From Zunongwangia sp. ESRF-bin46 (lineage in GTDB: Bacteria; Bacteroidota; Bacteroidia; Flavobacteriales; Flavobacteriaceae), in assembly GCA_002631855.1 (NCBI GenBank), contig NTLF01000020.1, positions 62,001 through 126,000 of the forward strand: DNA of 64,000 nt. The letters are read 5' to 3'. The position numbers were made by a program, and so were the translations under genes. Below the pieces are notes generated by a model, which searched no databases, was not told where the DNA came from, and saw only the letters and a list, made by a program, of their open reading frames with translations. Positions 9,508-17,263 of this stretch are shown piece after piece; position 1 is the first letter of the stretch; each line of letters starts with the position of its first letter.

Positions 9508-10455
9508 ATGAAACTACAAACGCAAATAGCACTAACCCCACAACAGAATCAGATAGATTATACATCTAAAGTCCTGTTGATGGGGTCTTGTTTTACGGAG
9601 AATATTGGAGGAAAACTTGAATATTATAAATTTCAGAACCTTCAAAATCCGTTTGGGATTGTATTTCATCCAGTTGCGATTGAAAGATTAGTGACACGAG
9701 CCATTAATGAGGACTTTTTTACCGAAGCAGATGTGTTTCAGCATAATGAGCAGTGGCATTGTTTTGAGGTACATTCAAAGCTATCAACGAATAATAAAGA
9801 TGCTTTTATTTCAAATTTGAATGATAGCTTAAAAAATTTAAAAACCTACCTTGAGCAAGCTTCCCATATTATTTTAACCTTCGGAACAGCTTGGGTCTAT
9901 CGTTTTATTGAAACCGATGCGATTGTAGCCAATTGCCATAAAATTCCGCAGAAAAGGTTTTTAAAAGAATTACTTTCTGTTGAAGAAGTTTCTGCCGCAA
10001 TAGAAAATACTCTTACACTTATTAAAACTGTAAACCCTAAGGCTGTGATTATTTCTACCGTTTCGCCAGTTCGGCACATCAAAGACGGCTTTGTAGAAAA
10101 TATGCAGAGCAAAGCACATTTGCTTTCTGGTTTACACGAAGCTATTTCTGGACAAAAACGGGCTTTTTATTTTCCTTCTTTTGAAATTATGATGGACGAA
10201 CTGCGCGATTATCGTTTTTACGAAGAAGATATGCTTCACCCAAATAATCTCGCAATTTCCATTATTTGGGAACGGTTTAAAGATGTTTGGATTGCTTCAG
10301 AAACCGAAGACCTTCAAAAAGAAATTGAAACCATTCAAAGTGGATTAAAACATAGGTCTTTCAATCCTTCGGGTGAGGCGCACCAAAAGTTTCAGATTAA
10401 TCTTCAGAAGAAAATAGAAACACTTCAAAAAGAACTTCCCTTCATAAAATTCTAG
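9508..10455 (+). CDS. GSCFA domain-containing protein
   Basis: A 315-aa protein of the GSCFA family, named for the GSCFTENIG block seen here at residues ~27-35. Further family blocks are ILTFGTAWVYR, VSPVRHIKDGF and DYRFYEEDMLHPN. The Gly-Ser block and the late Asp/His pair resemble SGNH hydrolases, so an esterase-type activity is plausible but not established. No signal peptide is seen. It follows alaS by 86 bp, with a repeat hairpin between, and often accompanies alaS in this family of bacteria. Confidence 0.9.
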   Translation: MKLQTQIALTPQQNQIDYTSKVLLMGSCFTENIGGKLEYYKFQNLQNPFGIVFHPVAIERLVTRAINEDFFTEADVFQHNEQWHCFEVHSKLSTNNKDAFISNLNDSLKNLKTYLEQASHIILTFGTAWVYRFIETDAIVANCHKIPQKRFLKELLSVEEVSAAIENTLTLIKTVNPKAVIISTVSPVRHIKDGFVENMQSKAHLLSGLHEAISGQKRAFYFPSFEIMMDELRDYRFYEEDMLHPNNLAISIIWERFKDVWIASETEDLQKEIETIQSGLKHRSFNPSGEAHQKFQINLQKKIETLQKELPFIKF

Positions 10456-10502
10456 ACCAAAAGCATTCTTTTGAAATGTCTAAACCACAGTAAAACATAA
10501 GA

Positions 10503-10550
10503 ATAGGGCAATTGCCGTATTGATTAAAGTTGGGTTCTGCCACATCTTTG
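10503..10550 (+). promoter_or_regulatory. Palindrome-controlled promoter, site 1 (lipoprotein gene)
   Basis: Palindrome ATAGGGCAATTGCCGTAT at 10503-10520 (one mismatch between arms), exactly 22 bp before the -7-like CATCTTTG at 10543-10550. The start codon of the lipoprotein gene is at 10581. The same arrangement occurs at three other promoters within the next 5 kb. Confidence 0.85.
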
Positions 10551-10580
10551 TAGCATACAATAACCAAAAACCCAACAATT

Positions 10581-11093
10581 ATGAAAACGTTAAAAACTAT
10601 TTCTTTAATTCTATTTGTAAGCATATCATTAATAGCCTGTAAAAGTGATGATGATGGTGGTGATGGTGGTAACGCCGGAGAAGGATTAGTTACTGCAAAA
10701 GTGAATGGAAATAACTTTAAATCTATGGAAGCAGCTTCTACTGCTGTAAAAACACAAGCAAACGGTATGACTACTTTACGCGCACAAGGTTCAGATAGCG
10801 ATGGTAAGGGTGTTGTATTAACCATTATTGGATATGAAGGAACCGGAAGCTATGATATTGGTGGTGGTGCTAACATATTTGTAAATGCTGTTTATACAGA
10901 GGCAAATGTTAGTGACCCAACAAATTCTCAAGCGTGGCAGGCACCTTTTGATGATACTGTAGCCGGAACTATTAGTATTTCTGAAGATACTGATAATGGT
11001 GTAAAGGGCACATTTACTTTTGAAGCTAAAAACGGGAATGATGATTCTATGGTAAATGTGACCGAGGGATCCTTCAACTTAAAATTTCAATAA
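10581..11093 (+). CDS. Asp/Gly-rich surface lipoprotein, DUF6252-like
   Basis: A 170-aa lipoprotein with Cys20 in the lipobox (LIAC), followed directly by KSDDDGGDGG, an acidic stretch like the lipoprotein export signals that send Bacteroidota lipoproteins to the cell surface. The rest is a small beta-rich domain (TAKVNGNNFKS, YDIGG, GTFTFEAKNG) resembling DUF6252 proteins. It has no predicted catalytic residues. It has its own palindrome promoter (site 1) and terminator, so it is a single-gene transcription unit in the likely regulon of the downstream two-component system. It could be a stress or nutrient-induced surface protein. Confidence 0.8.
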   Translation: MKTLKTISLILFVSISLIACKSDDDGGDGGNAGEGLVTAKVNGNNFKSMEAASTAVKTQANGMTTLRAQGSDSDGKGVVLTIIGYEGTGSYDIGGGANIFVNAVYTEANVSDPTNSQAWQAPFDDTVAGTISISEDTDNGVKGTFTFEAKNGNDDSMVNVTEGSFNLKFQ

Positions 11094-11105
11094 AGCTATA
11101 TTAAG

Positions 11106-11129
11106 AAAATCTCAAATGTTGAGGTTTTT
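11106..11129 (+). terminator. Intrinsic terminator after the lipoprotein gene
   Basis: AAAATCTCAA / TTGAGGTTTT form a 10-bp stem with one G-U pair around a 3-base loop, ending in a run of T. It starts 12 bp after the lipoprotein stop. Confidence 0.75.
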
Positions 11130-11273
11130 ACGTGGAGCCGGGAGCGGGACAATTTGTTCATCTTCCGGTTTTTTATTTTCGCACAAGCGGCAACCTTTTT
11201 TGGAATTCATTCTATTTCAGAAGATATAAAAACAATAAGAAGTTCAAGATTTCTACCTACACGGAAATGTTAA

Positions 11274-11321
11274 ATACGACAATTGCCCTATTGATAACAA
11301 AGTGGTTACGTAGCATCTTTG
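11274..11321 (+). promoter_or_regulatory. Palindrome-controlled promoter, site 2 (PQQ-propeller gene)
   Basis: ATACGACAATTGCCCTAT at 11274-11291, exactly 22 bp before CATCTTTG at 11314-11321. The start codon is at 11350. The -7 region and 5' leader also resemble site 1, as if one promoter were copied from the other. Confidence 0.85.
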
Positions 11322-11349
11322 AAACATATAATTAACTAAAACCACGATT

Positions 11350-13233
11350 ATGAAAACTTCAAAAATGTTAATCAATTGGGCTTTTTTCCTTTCAATAGGA
11401 ATAATGATAGCCACTGCACAACGTGCGGAAGAACCAAATTTTAGATACGATATCGGTGCTAAAATCAATGAAATGACCCTTACAGAAGGTGGTACAATGG
11501 TCGTTGCTACAAACGATGGTTTGGTAGGTATAAAACCGGGAAGCAGTGATTTGCTTTTTAACTTTACCGATTACGGCCGCGTAAAACCCGAAGAACTTTT
11601 CTTTGTACCACAAGCACCTTACGTAATTGTAGGGCAGACAGGTTTTGCCAGTCTTTCTACAAAAAAAGCAGTAATCGATTATATATCAGGTAAAAAACTG
11701 TTTAGCACCGAAGACAACGGCTGGAAGCAAGTAATGACCTGCGACGTGATGATGCCACAAAATAAATTAGTGGTGAGCGGCCAGCGTACTTCAAAAGAAA
11801 AATACGCCTTACAAGTAGCGGTATACGATTTAAATACTGGTAAAGAAGATTATAGATTTAATTTAACTGATCCTAACCGAGTTGGAATCGCTAAAGACTT
11901 CAGCGTAACAGGACGCCCATTGTTGTTAAAAGACCATTTAATTATTCCTACAGCGCAAGGTTTGGTTGCAAAAAAAGCTAAAACGGGCGAAACACTTTGG
12001 GAGAATAAAATGAAACGTATTAACTGGATGGTAGCCGATGAATCTGAAAAAGAAATCTATGCTTTTGAGAGTGTAAACAATGGTAGCAATACCAAAATTC
12101 ATAAAGTAGGGAGTAATGGTGCGCAACTCTGGAACGACGAACAAAAGGTAAAAGGTAGTATTGCTAATTTTGAAATATTACCCAATGGACTAGCTGTGGT
12201 TAGCAATGTTGATAATAGTGGTAAAAAAGGATTAATGAAGTTAGCTGGAGGTCGTTCAGAATCCAAAATCGCTTTTTTAAGCGCTACTAATGGCGAAGAC
12301 CTTTGGGAGAAAGCACCAAAAACAAATGGCTACGTTCAGCATTTTTACATTATGGAAGATGGTATTCTCTTTGGAATTTATGAAGGTGGAATTAATAAAA
12401 TTTCATTTGATGGAAAAACACTTTTCAAAAAACCGTTGAAGACAGGAGAAAATATTTTAACAATGGCCGACACGCCACAAGGGTTGATCTATATTACTTC
12501 GGAAGATGCAAATATCGTTAACCTTCAAAATGGAGAACAAGTTTGGAAAAAACCATTAAAATACAAAAGAGCCGATGCTGTTAGCTCAACCTATGATGCA
12601 AAAAACTCACGATATTTAATTAGTGCCGATGATGAACTTTTTGCCGTCGATGCAAACTCAGGCGAAGTATCCACTTTAGCTGAATCTAAGTTTGATGGTA
12701 AAGAGGATCCTACTCACGTTGAGGTTCGAGATGACGGTATTTTATTGACCAGTGACCAAAATATGATGTTGTTAGACTGGCAAGGTGGTAAAAGCTGGCA
12801 CGAGTATTACCGTGCACCAGGTAAAAGTGCTTTTGGGGCAATCATTGCAGGTGTAACTGCGGTGGCAACGGCAGCAACCGCAGCGGCGGCGTATAATGCA
12901 GCCAATCAAAACCGTAATAAATTAGGTGCTTATACGGATAGAGGCGAACGGTATGCCGATTTAGGTGGCGGAATGGCCATGGCAAGTGGTGCTTCAGTGG
13001 CTGAAATGTTGAAGCGTTTTAAAGCAACAGCCGCTACAAAAAATAATCAATTTGTATTGACAAAACTTGATGATGGTGTCGGCTTGGTAAAATTAAATAA
13101 AGACTCGGGCGCCAAGGAAAAAGAAATTGTCTTAAAGGACAAGAAGCCAGAATACCAAGTAGATGAAATTGCCGGAATATTATATTACAAAGCCGATAAC
13201 AATAGCATTTTTGCATACGATCTGACCAAGTAA
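11350..13233 (+). CDS. PQQ-like beta-propeller repeat protein
   Basis: A 627-aa exported protein with a signal peptide (to about residue 23, IATAQ) followed by repeated blades of the PQQ/pyrrolo-quinoline type: TGEDLWEKA-, TGETLWENK-, GEQVWKKPL- and VDANSGEVS-like turns. Such propellers may bind partners or act as scaffolds; residues for PQQ redox chemistry are not evident. Near residues 496-520 the propeller is interrupted by a Gly/Ala-rich hydrophobic segment (AIIAGVTAVATAATAAAAY), followed by an Asn- and Gly-rich linker and a short helix. It is driven by palindrome promoter site 2 and is followed by a strong terminator, so it is a single-gene unit next to the kinase/regulator pair. Confidence 0.85.
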   Translation: MKTSKMLINWAFFLSIGIMIATAQRAEEPNFRYDIGAKINEMTLTEGGTMVVATNDGLVGIKPGSSDLLFNFTDYGRVKPEELFFVPQAPYVIVGQTGFASLSTKKAVIDYISGKKLFSTEDNGWKQVMTCDVMMPQNKLVVSGQRTSKEKYALQVAVYDLNTGKEDYRFNLTDPNRVGIAKDFSVTGRPLLLKDHLIIPTAQGLVAKKAKTGETLWENKMKRINWMVADESEKEIYAFESVNNGSNTKIHKVGSNGAQLWNDEQKVKGSIANFEILPNGLAVVSNVDNSGKKGLMKLAGGRSESKIAFLSATNGEDLWEKAPKTNGYVQHFYIMEDGILFGIYEGGINKISFDGKTLFKKPLKTGENILTMADTPQGLIYITSEDANIVNLQNGEQVWKKPLKYKRADAVSSTYDAKNSRYLISADDELFAVDANSGEVSTLAESKFDGKEDPTHVEVRDDGILLTSDQNMMLLDWQGGKSWHEYYRAPGKSAFGAIIAGVTAVATAATAAAAYNAANQNRNKLGAYTDRGERYADLGGGMAMASGASVAEMLKRFKATAATKNNQFVLTKLDDGVGLVKLNKDSGAKEKEIVLKDKKPEYQVDEIAGILYYKADNNSIFAYDLTK

Positions 13234-13299
13234 ATCAAATTAGCCAACCAAGTTAGTTTCAGGCCAAACCTGATTGAGGAGCAGGTAAAGCCAATTATG

Positions 13300-13335
13300 A
13301 AACCCCGTCTTTTTTTAGATTGGGGTTTTGTTTTT
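13300..13335 (+). terminator. Intrinsic terminator after the propeller gene
   Basis: AAACCCC (13300-13306) pairs with GGGGTTT (13322-13328), with an inner TCT/AGA pairing, followed by a T-rich tract. Confidence 0.85.
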
Positions 13336-13342
13336 TAGTTAA

Positions 13343-13390
13343 ATAGGGCAATTGCCGTATGGTTTTAAAATCAGTTTCTCTGTAATTTTA
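13343..13390 (+). promoter_or_regulatory. Palindrome-controlled promoter, site 3 (79-aa membrane protein)
   Basis: ATAGGGCAATTGCCGTAT at 13343-13360 is identical to site 1. The -7-like TAATTTTA lies at 13383-13390, again after exactly 22 bp. The start codon is at 13408. Confidence 0.85.
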
Positions 13391-13407
13391 TAAAAATTGA
13401 GTTTCAC

Positions 13408-13647
13408 ATGCTTTCAGTCACAATTATATCAGCTTTTATCTTTTTAGTGACAGGGGTATTGCTTTTGTTTTATTTAAAAAATAAACAGCTTAAAAGTATA
13501 CAAGAAGAATATGTAATTCAATTAAAAATTAGGATTGAAGAAAACCAAAATCAAATCAATACTAGGAAGAGAAACTTGGCTGCCTATAATTTTTTGAAAT
13601 ACAATTTGAGTGAAGCATTGTTTATTCAGGAAAGTATTGAATTATAA
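13408..13647 (+). CDS. Small membrane protein with coiled coil, unknown function
   Basis: A 79-aa protein that I do not recognise. One transmembrane helix at residues ~4-24 (VTIISAFIFLVTGVLLLFYL) is followed by a basic, charged stretch (KNKQLKSIQEEYVIQLKIRIEENQNQ) likely to form a coiled coil. The helix-plus-KNKQLK layout resembles the membrane-exit region of the adjacent histidine kinase (YNQQKLKNRQLKKEGEL). That similarity could reflect a helper that pairs with the kinase, or only shared composition. The palindrome promoter (site 3) directly upstream supports it being a real gene of the same regulon. Confidence 0.65.
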   Translation: MLSVTIISAFIFLVTGVLLLFYLKNKQLKSIQEEYVIQLKIRIEENQNQINTRKRNLAAYNFLKYNLSEALFIQESIEL

Positions 13648-13736
13648 GTTTAATTAAAGCTCTTCATCTGTAAAATACAATTATAACTATTTCATTTACT
13701 TAAAATTAATATCTTTAGTTGAGAAAAAATTTGAAC

Positions 13737-15503
13737 ATGAAAAAAGTATTGAGTCTCATTTTTTTGGTTTCTTCAGTAGCACTTTCACAAAACAAGCAAA
13801 CTATAGACTCTATTAATAATTTATATGTTCAAGGATTAAATATTCCTAAAGACTCTCTTATAAAATTATATAAAGTCAACGCTGAGAACGCACGAAAAAT
13901 TTCCTATGAAAAAGGTACAGCCGATGCCTACTCAAAACTTTCATTAGCTTATTCCTATCAAGGGGTTTACGATAAAAGTGCACAATATGGGCTTGAGGGG
14001 GTTAAATTATATGAAAAACTAGGTCTAAATGACCAAGTAGCATACCGGTATGCTGAATTGGGCTATAGCATGAAATATAATGATATGGAAAAGGCTCAAG
14101 CCTATATGCAAAGGGGGAAATCAGTCGCTGAAGAAAATAACTATGACTCAGTTTTAAAGGACATTTACAACAATTATGGGGTTTTAAAAGAAATTCAGAA
14201 CCAACTGGATAGCGCCCTTTATTTTTATAACAAGGGATTAAAAATTAAAAAAGAACAAAATGATTCCATCGGGATTCCATACAGCATAAGTAATATAGCT
14301 GGAGTTTATGGTTTGCAAAAAAAGTTTGGTAAAGCCAAAGAGTATTTTAACCAATCACTTCAAGCCCGTTTAAAAATGGAAGATTCTATCGGGATAGCAG
14401 AAAATCATACGCAAATTGGCGAAGTTTTTATGGCGGAAGAAAAATATGACGAAGCCATTTTAAATATTAAAAAATCACTGCCCATTTCACTGAAAAAAGA
14501 ATATAGAAACCTTACCCAATACAACTATAAAACCCTTTCCGATATATTTAAAAGTCAGAATAAAGCAGACTCTGCGCTATTTTATTTTGAAAAATATCTC
14601 GCTATAAAGGATAGTATTCACAACACAGAGGTTCAAAAGAAAATAGCAGAACTTTCTATTGAATATGAAACTGAAAAAAAAGAAAAAGAATTAGCAGAGC
14701 GGGAACTAGAAATAGAACAGAAAAACACACTTATTTACGGAAGTTTAGGTCTCGCTTTTCTGTTAGGATTGTTGGGCTACCTATTCTACAACCAACAAAA
14801 ACTGAAAAATCGTCAACTTAAAAAAGAAGGCGAGTTAAAAACTGCACTCGCCAAAATTGAAACACAAAACCGACTGCAAGAACAACGCCTTAGAATTTCT
14901 CGTGATTTACACGATAACATTGGCGCACAGCTTACTTTCATTATTTCGTCGATAGACAATTTGAAGTTCGGGTTGAAAAATGCTACTCAAAACACAAAAG
15001 AAAAGCTAACCAATATAAGTTCGTTCACGTCACAGACCATATACGAATTACGTGATACTATTTGGGCAATGAACAAAGAGTCCATCACTTTTGAAGACCT
15101 ACAAGCCCGCATTACCAATTTTATAAACCAAGCGAGCGCTGCATCAAAAGGGGTTGATTTTACTTTCCAGGTTTCAGAAACTATTTCAACCGAACATACT
15201 TTTACTTCGGTAGCTGGGATGAATATCTATCGTATTATACAAGAATCGGTTAACAATGCTTTGAAATATGCAGATGCAAATAACATTTCAGTCACTATTT
15301 CCGAAGAACAGAATATGTTTCTTATAACTATTTCAGACAACGGAAAGGGTTTTAACGTAACTGAAATACAACAAGGAAACGGCCTTAACAATATGAAAAA
15401 AAGAGCTCAAGATTTAGAAGGAAATATTGAGTTTCAATCTAACGTAAATAAAGGAACAAACATCGAACTTACGGTTCCGAAATATCGTTCTGTAAAAAAG
15501 TAA
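13737..15503 (+). CDS. TPR-containing sensor histidine kinase (HisKA_3 type)
   Basis: I chose ATG at 13737 (588 aa) because it starts a clean signal peptide (MKKVLSLIFLVSSVALSQ), and because a -7-like TATCTTTA at 13710-13717 would put transcription start after the in-frame TTG at 13719. A periplasmic tetratricopeptide region spans ~25-270, then a coiled coil and one transmembrane helix (~328-348). The HisKA_3 phosphoacceptor segment RISRDLHDNIGAQ and an HATPase_c domain with N box ESVNNALKYA, G1 SDNGKGF and G2 GNGLNNMKKRA complete it. It should phosphorylate the LuxR-type regulator 70 bp downstream. No input ligand can be inferred. Confidence 0.92.
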   Translation: MKKVLSLIFLVSSVALSQNKQTIDSINNLYVQGLNIPKDSLIKLYKVNAENARKISYEKGTADAYSKLSLAYSYQGVYDKSAQYGLEGVKLYEKLGLNDQVAYRYAELGYSMKYNDMEKAQAYMQRGKSVAEENNYDSVLKDIYNNYGVLKEIQNQLDSALYFYNKGLKIKKEQNDSIGIPYSISNIAGVYGLQKKFGKAKEYFNQSLQARLKMEDSIGIAENHTQIGEVFMAEEKYDEAILNIKKSLPISLKKEYRNLTQYNYKTLSDIFKSQNKADSALFYFEKYLAIKDSIHNTEVQKKIAELSIEYETEKKEKELAERELEIEQKNTLIYGSLGLAFLLGLLGYLFYNQQKLKNRQLKKEGELKTALAKIETQNRLQEQRLRISRDLHDNIGAQLTFIISSIDNLKFGLKNATQNTKEKLTNISSFTSQTIYELRDTIWAMNKESITFEDLQARITNFINQASAASKGVDFTFQVSETISTEHTFTSVAGMNIYRIIQESVNNALKYADANNISVTISEEQNMFLITISDNGKGFNVTEIQQGNGLNNMKKRAQDLEGNIEFQSNVNKGTNIELTVPKYRSVKK

Positions 15504-15547
15504 GGCAACTGCCCTATATTTTTTAAGGTCATAATTACATACTTTTA
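15500..15547 (+). promoter_or_regulatory. Palindrome-controlled promoter, site 4 (response regulator)
   Basis: GTAAGGCAACTGCCCTAT at 15500-15517, overlapping the kinase stop codon, with the -7-like TACTTTTA at 15540-15547 after exactly 22 bp. The regulator start codon is at 15574. This is the most divergent of the four copies (outer base and one central base differ) and suggests autoregulation. Confidence 0.75.
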
Positions 15548-15573
15548 AGTATCTTTAGTACAACTAACTACCT

Positions 15574-16224
15574 ATGAACATTAAAGTTTCTATTGTTGAT
15601 GATAATTCGTTTTTAATTCATGCCATTAAAGAAAAACTCTCTTTTTTTGATGAAATTGAAATAAAGCATACTGCTCTTAACGGAAGTGAATTACTTACTA
15701 AGTTAGAAGAAAACCATAATCTTGACATTATTTTAATGGATATTGAAATGCCCGTGTTAAACGGCATTGAAACCACGCAAATGGTGAAACAAAAATATCC
15801 ACAAATTAAAATTATCATGCTTACGGCTTTCGATAATGACGAACATATTTTTAACGCGATAAAAGCCGGTGCCGATGGCTATCTTTTAAAAGAAATAAAC
15901 CCAGAAGAGCTCTATAAAGGAATAAAAGAAACTTTATCTGGCGGAGCTGCTATGAATCCTTCCATAGCATTAAAGACCTTAAAACTGTTACGGAATCCTA
16001 TTGATATTGATAATTTAAAGGACAAGGAAGAAATTTCATTGTCAAAACGGGAAGTAGAAGTTTTAGAGCAATTAAGTAAAGGCCTTAGTTATACTGCCAT
16101 TGCAGATAATCTTTTTCTTTCACCAAGCACGGTTCGTAAGCATATTGAAAATAGTTACAAAAAATTACAAGTACACAGCAAAATAGAAGCTGTACAAAAA
16201 GCCAAACGGCATAATATTATTTAA
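15574..16224 (+). CDS. Response regulator, NarL/FixJ (LuxR) type
   Basis: A 216-aa response regulator. The receiver domain has the acidic pair VDDN at 9-10, phosphoacceptor Asp56 (ILMDIEMP), Thr in LTAFD and Lys in LLKEINP. The C-terminal LuxR helix-turn-helix at ~148-210 includes LSKREVEVLEQLSKG and LFLSPSTVRKHIENSYKKL. It follows the histidine kinase on the same strand and is the obvious partner. The palindrome with dyad symmetry at four nearby promoters, including its own, fits a dimeric LuxR-type output domain. I infer it is a transcriptional activator because the palindrome lies just upstream of the -33 region. Confidence 0.95.
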   Translation: MNIKVSIVDDNSFLIHAIKEKLSFFDEIEIKHTALNGSELLTKLEENHNLDIILMDIEMPVLNGIETTQMVKQKYPQIKIIMLTAFDNDEHIFNAIKAGADGYLLKEINPEELYKGIKETLSGGAAMNPSIALKTLKLLRNPIDIDNLKDKEEISLSKREVEVLEQLSKGLSYTAIADNLFLSPSTVRKHIENSYKKLQVHSKIEAVQKAKRHNII

Positions 16225-16351
16225 CTTTCAAATAAAAATTCAGGTTTTCACGTTAAGGGTATAATGATAAAGTCTTGTTAAGGCTAGGTAAATAGCATAT
16301 AAGATTTTACAATTTTGTATTTTAACCCAAATAACAAATTAAACCTTGAAT

Positions 16352-17263
16352 ATGAAAAAGCTTTTAATACTTGCACTATCTACCGTAATTTTTGCTTGCA
16401 GTAGTGATGATGATAATGCACAGGTAATTAATAACCCTCAAACCCCAGGTTTGGCTTATGCAGTAAGCGATACAGATTTTACGACAACCTACAATTCATT
16501 GCGAAGTGAATTACAGACAAATTCAAATATTTCGATAGTAGCCGAAGTAAATCATACGGCAAATGCCCAAAGTACTGATGAAACTTTAAGGGATACAAGA
16601 GTTATAATGTTCGGAAACCCCGCTTTAGGAACCCCTCTAATGCAAGAAAATCAATTGGCTGGGTTAGATTTACCTCAAAAAATGTTGGTTTATGAAGATT
16701 CAGACAAGAATACCTTTGTCACTTACAATGGGACAGAATATTTAGCCGCAAGACATTCAGGAGTTGGAGGAGCTTCGACGTTACAACAAATTAAAGGAGC
16801 ACTTGCCAGTTTTACTGAAAATGCTACCAATGGTTCGGTTGCAGAAAATTCTAGCACAGGAATCACCAATAAGGACGGTATTATTACCGTGGCGAGTAAT
16901 AACGATTTTAATACCACTTACAATAATTTACGAAATGCAGTTGTTGACAATTCCGCACTTTCTCTTTTCGCAGAACTGGATCACCAAGCCAATGCAGAAA
17001 CAGTGGGAATGACATTAAACCCTACTAGGGTTATAATCTTCGGAAACCCAGAATTAGGGACACCTTTAATGAAAAATTCACAAACTACTGCTATTGATTT
17101 ACCACAGAAAATATTAATTTGGGAAAAAGAAGATGGTACCGTAAATATTTCTTATAATAATCCTGATTTTCTAAGTGAAAGACACGGGATTACAGGAAAC
17201 GAAGATACACTACAACAAATTAAAAGCGCTTTAAACAATTTGGCCATAGACGCTGCAAATTAA
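16352..17263 (+). CDS. Lipoprotein with two tandem DUF302 domains
   Basis: A 303-aa lipoprotein starting at ATG 16352 (Cys16, VIFAC, then SSDDD, an acidic surface-export-like tag); a TTG six bases earlier is less likely. It holds two copies of the DUF302 domain, about residues 35-155 and 175-300. Each has the family blocks (AEVNHTANAQS / AELDHQANAET), RVIMFGNPALGTPLM / RVIIFGNPELGTPLM and LPQKMLVYED / LPQKILIWEK. DUF302 proteins bind or process small ligands in unknown ways. It lies next to the two-component system but no palindrome site is seen upstream. Its stop overlaps the convergent amidase stop. Confidence 0.88.
   Translation: MKKLLILALSTVIFACSSDDDNAQVINNPQTPGLAYAVSDTDFTTTYNSLRSELQTNSNISIVAEVNHTANAQSTDETLRDTRVIMFGNPALGTPLMQENQLAGLDLPQKMLVYEDSDKNTFVTYNGTEYLAARHSGVGGASTLQQIKGALASFTENATNGSVAENSSTGITNKDGIITVASNNDFNTTYNNLRNAVVDNSALSLFAELDHQANAETVGMTLNPTRVIIFGNPELGTPLMKNSQTTAIDLPQKILIWEKEDGTVNISYNNPDFLSERHGITGNEDTLQQIKSALNNLAIDAAN

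Noticed and set aside
11132-11335. 67-aa rightward frame between the lipoprotein and the propeller gene
   Set aside because: It begins after a terminator and runs through palindrome promoter site 2; the composition is not protein-like.
13719-13736. TTG start of the histidine kinase
   Set aside because: It would precede the likely transcription start given the -7 element at 13710-13717; ATG 13737 starts a clean signal peptide.
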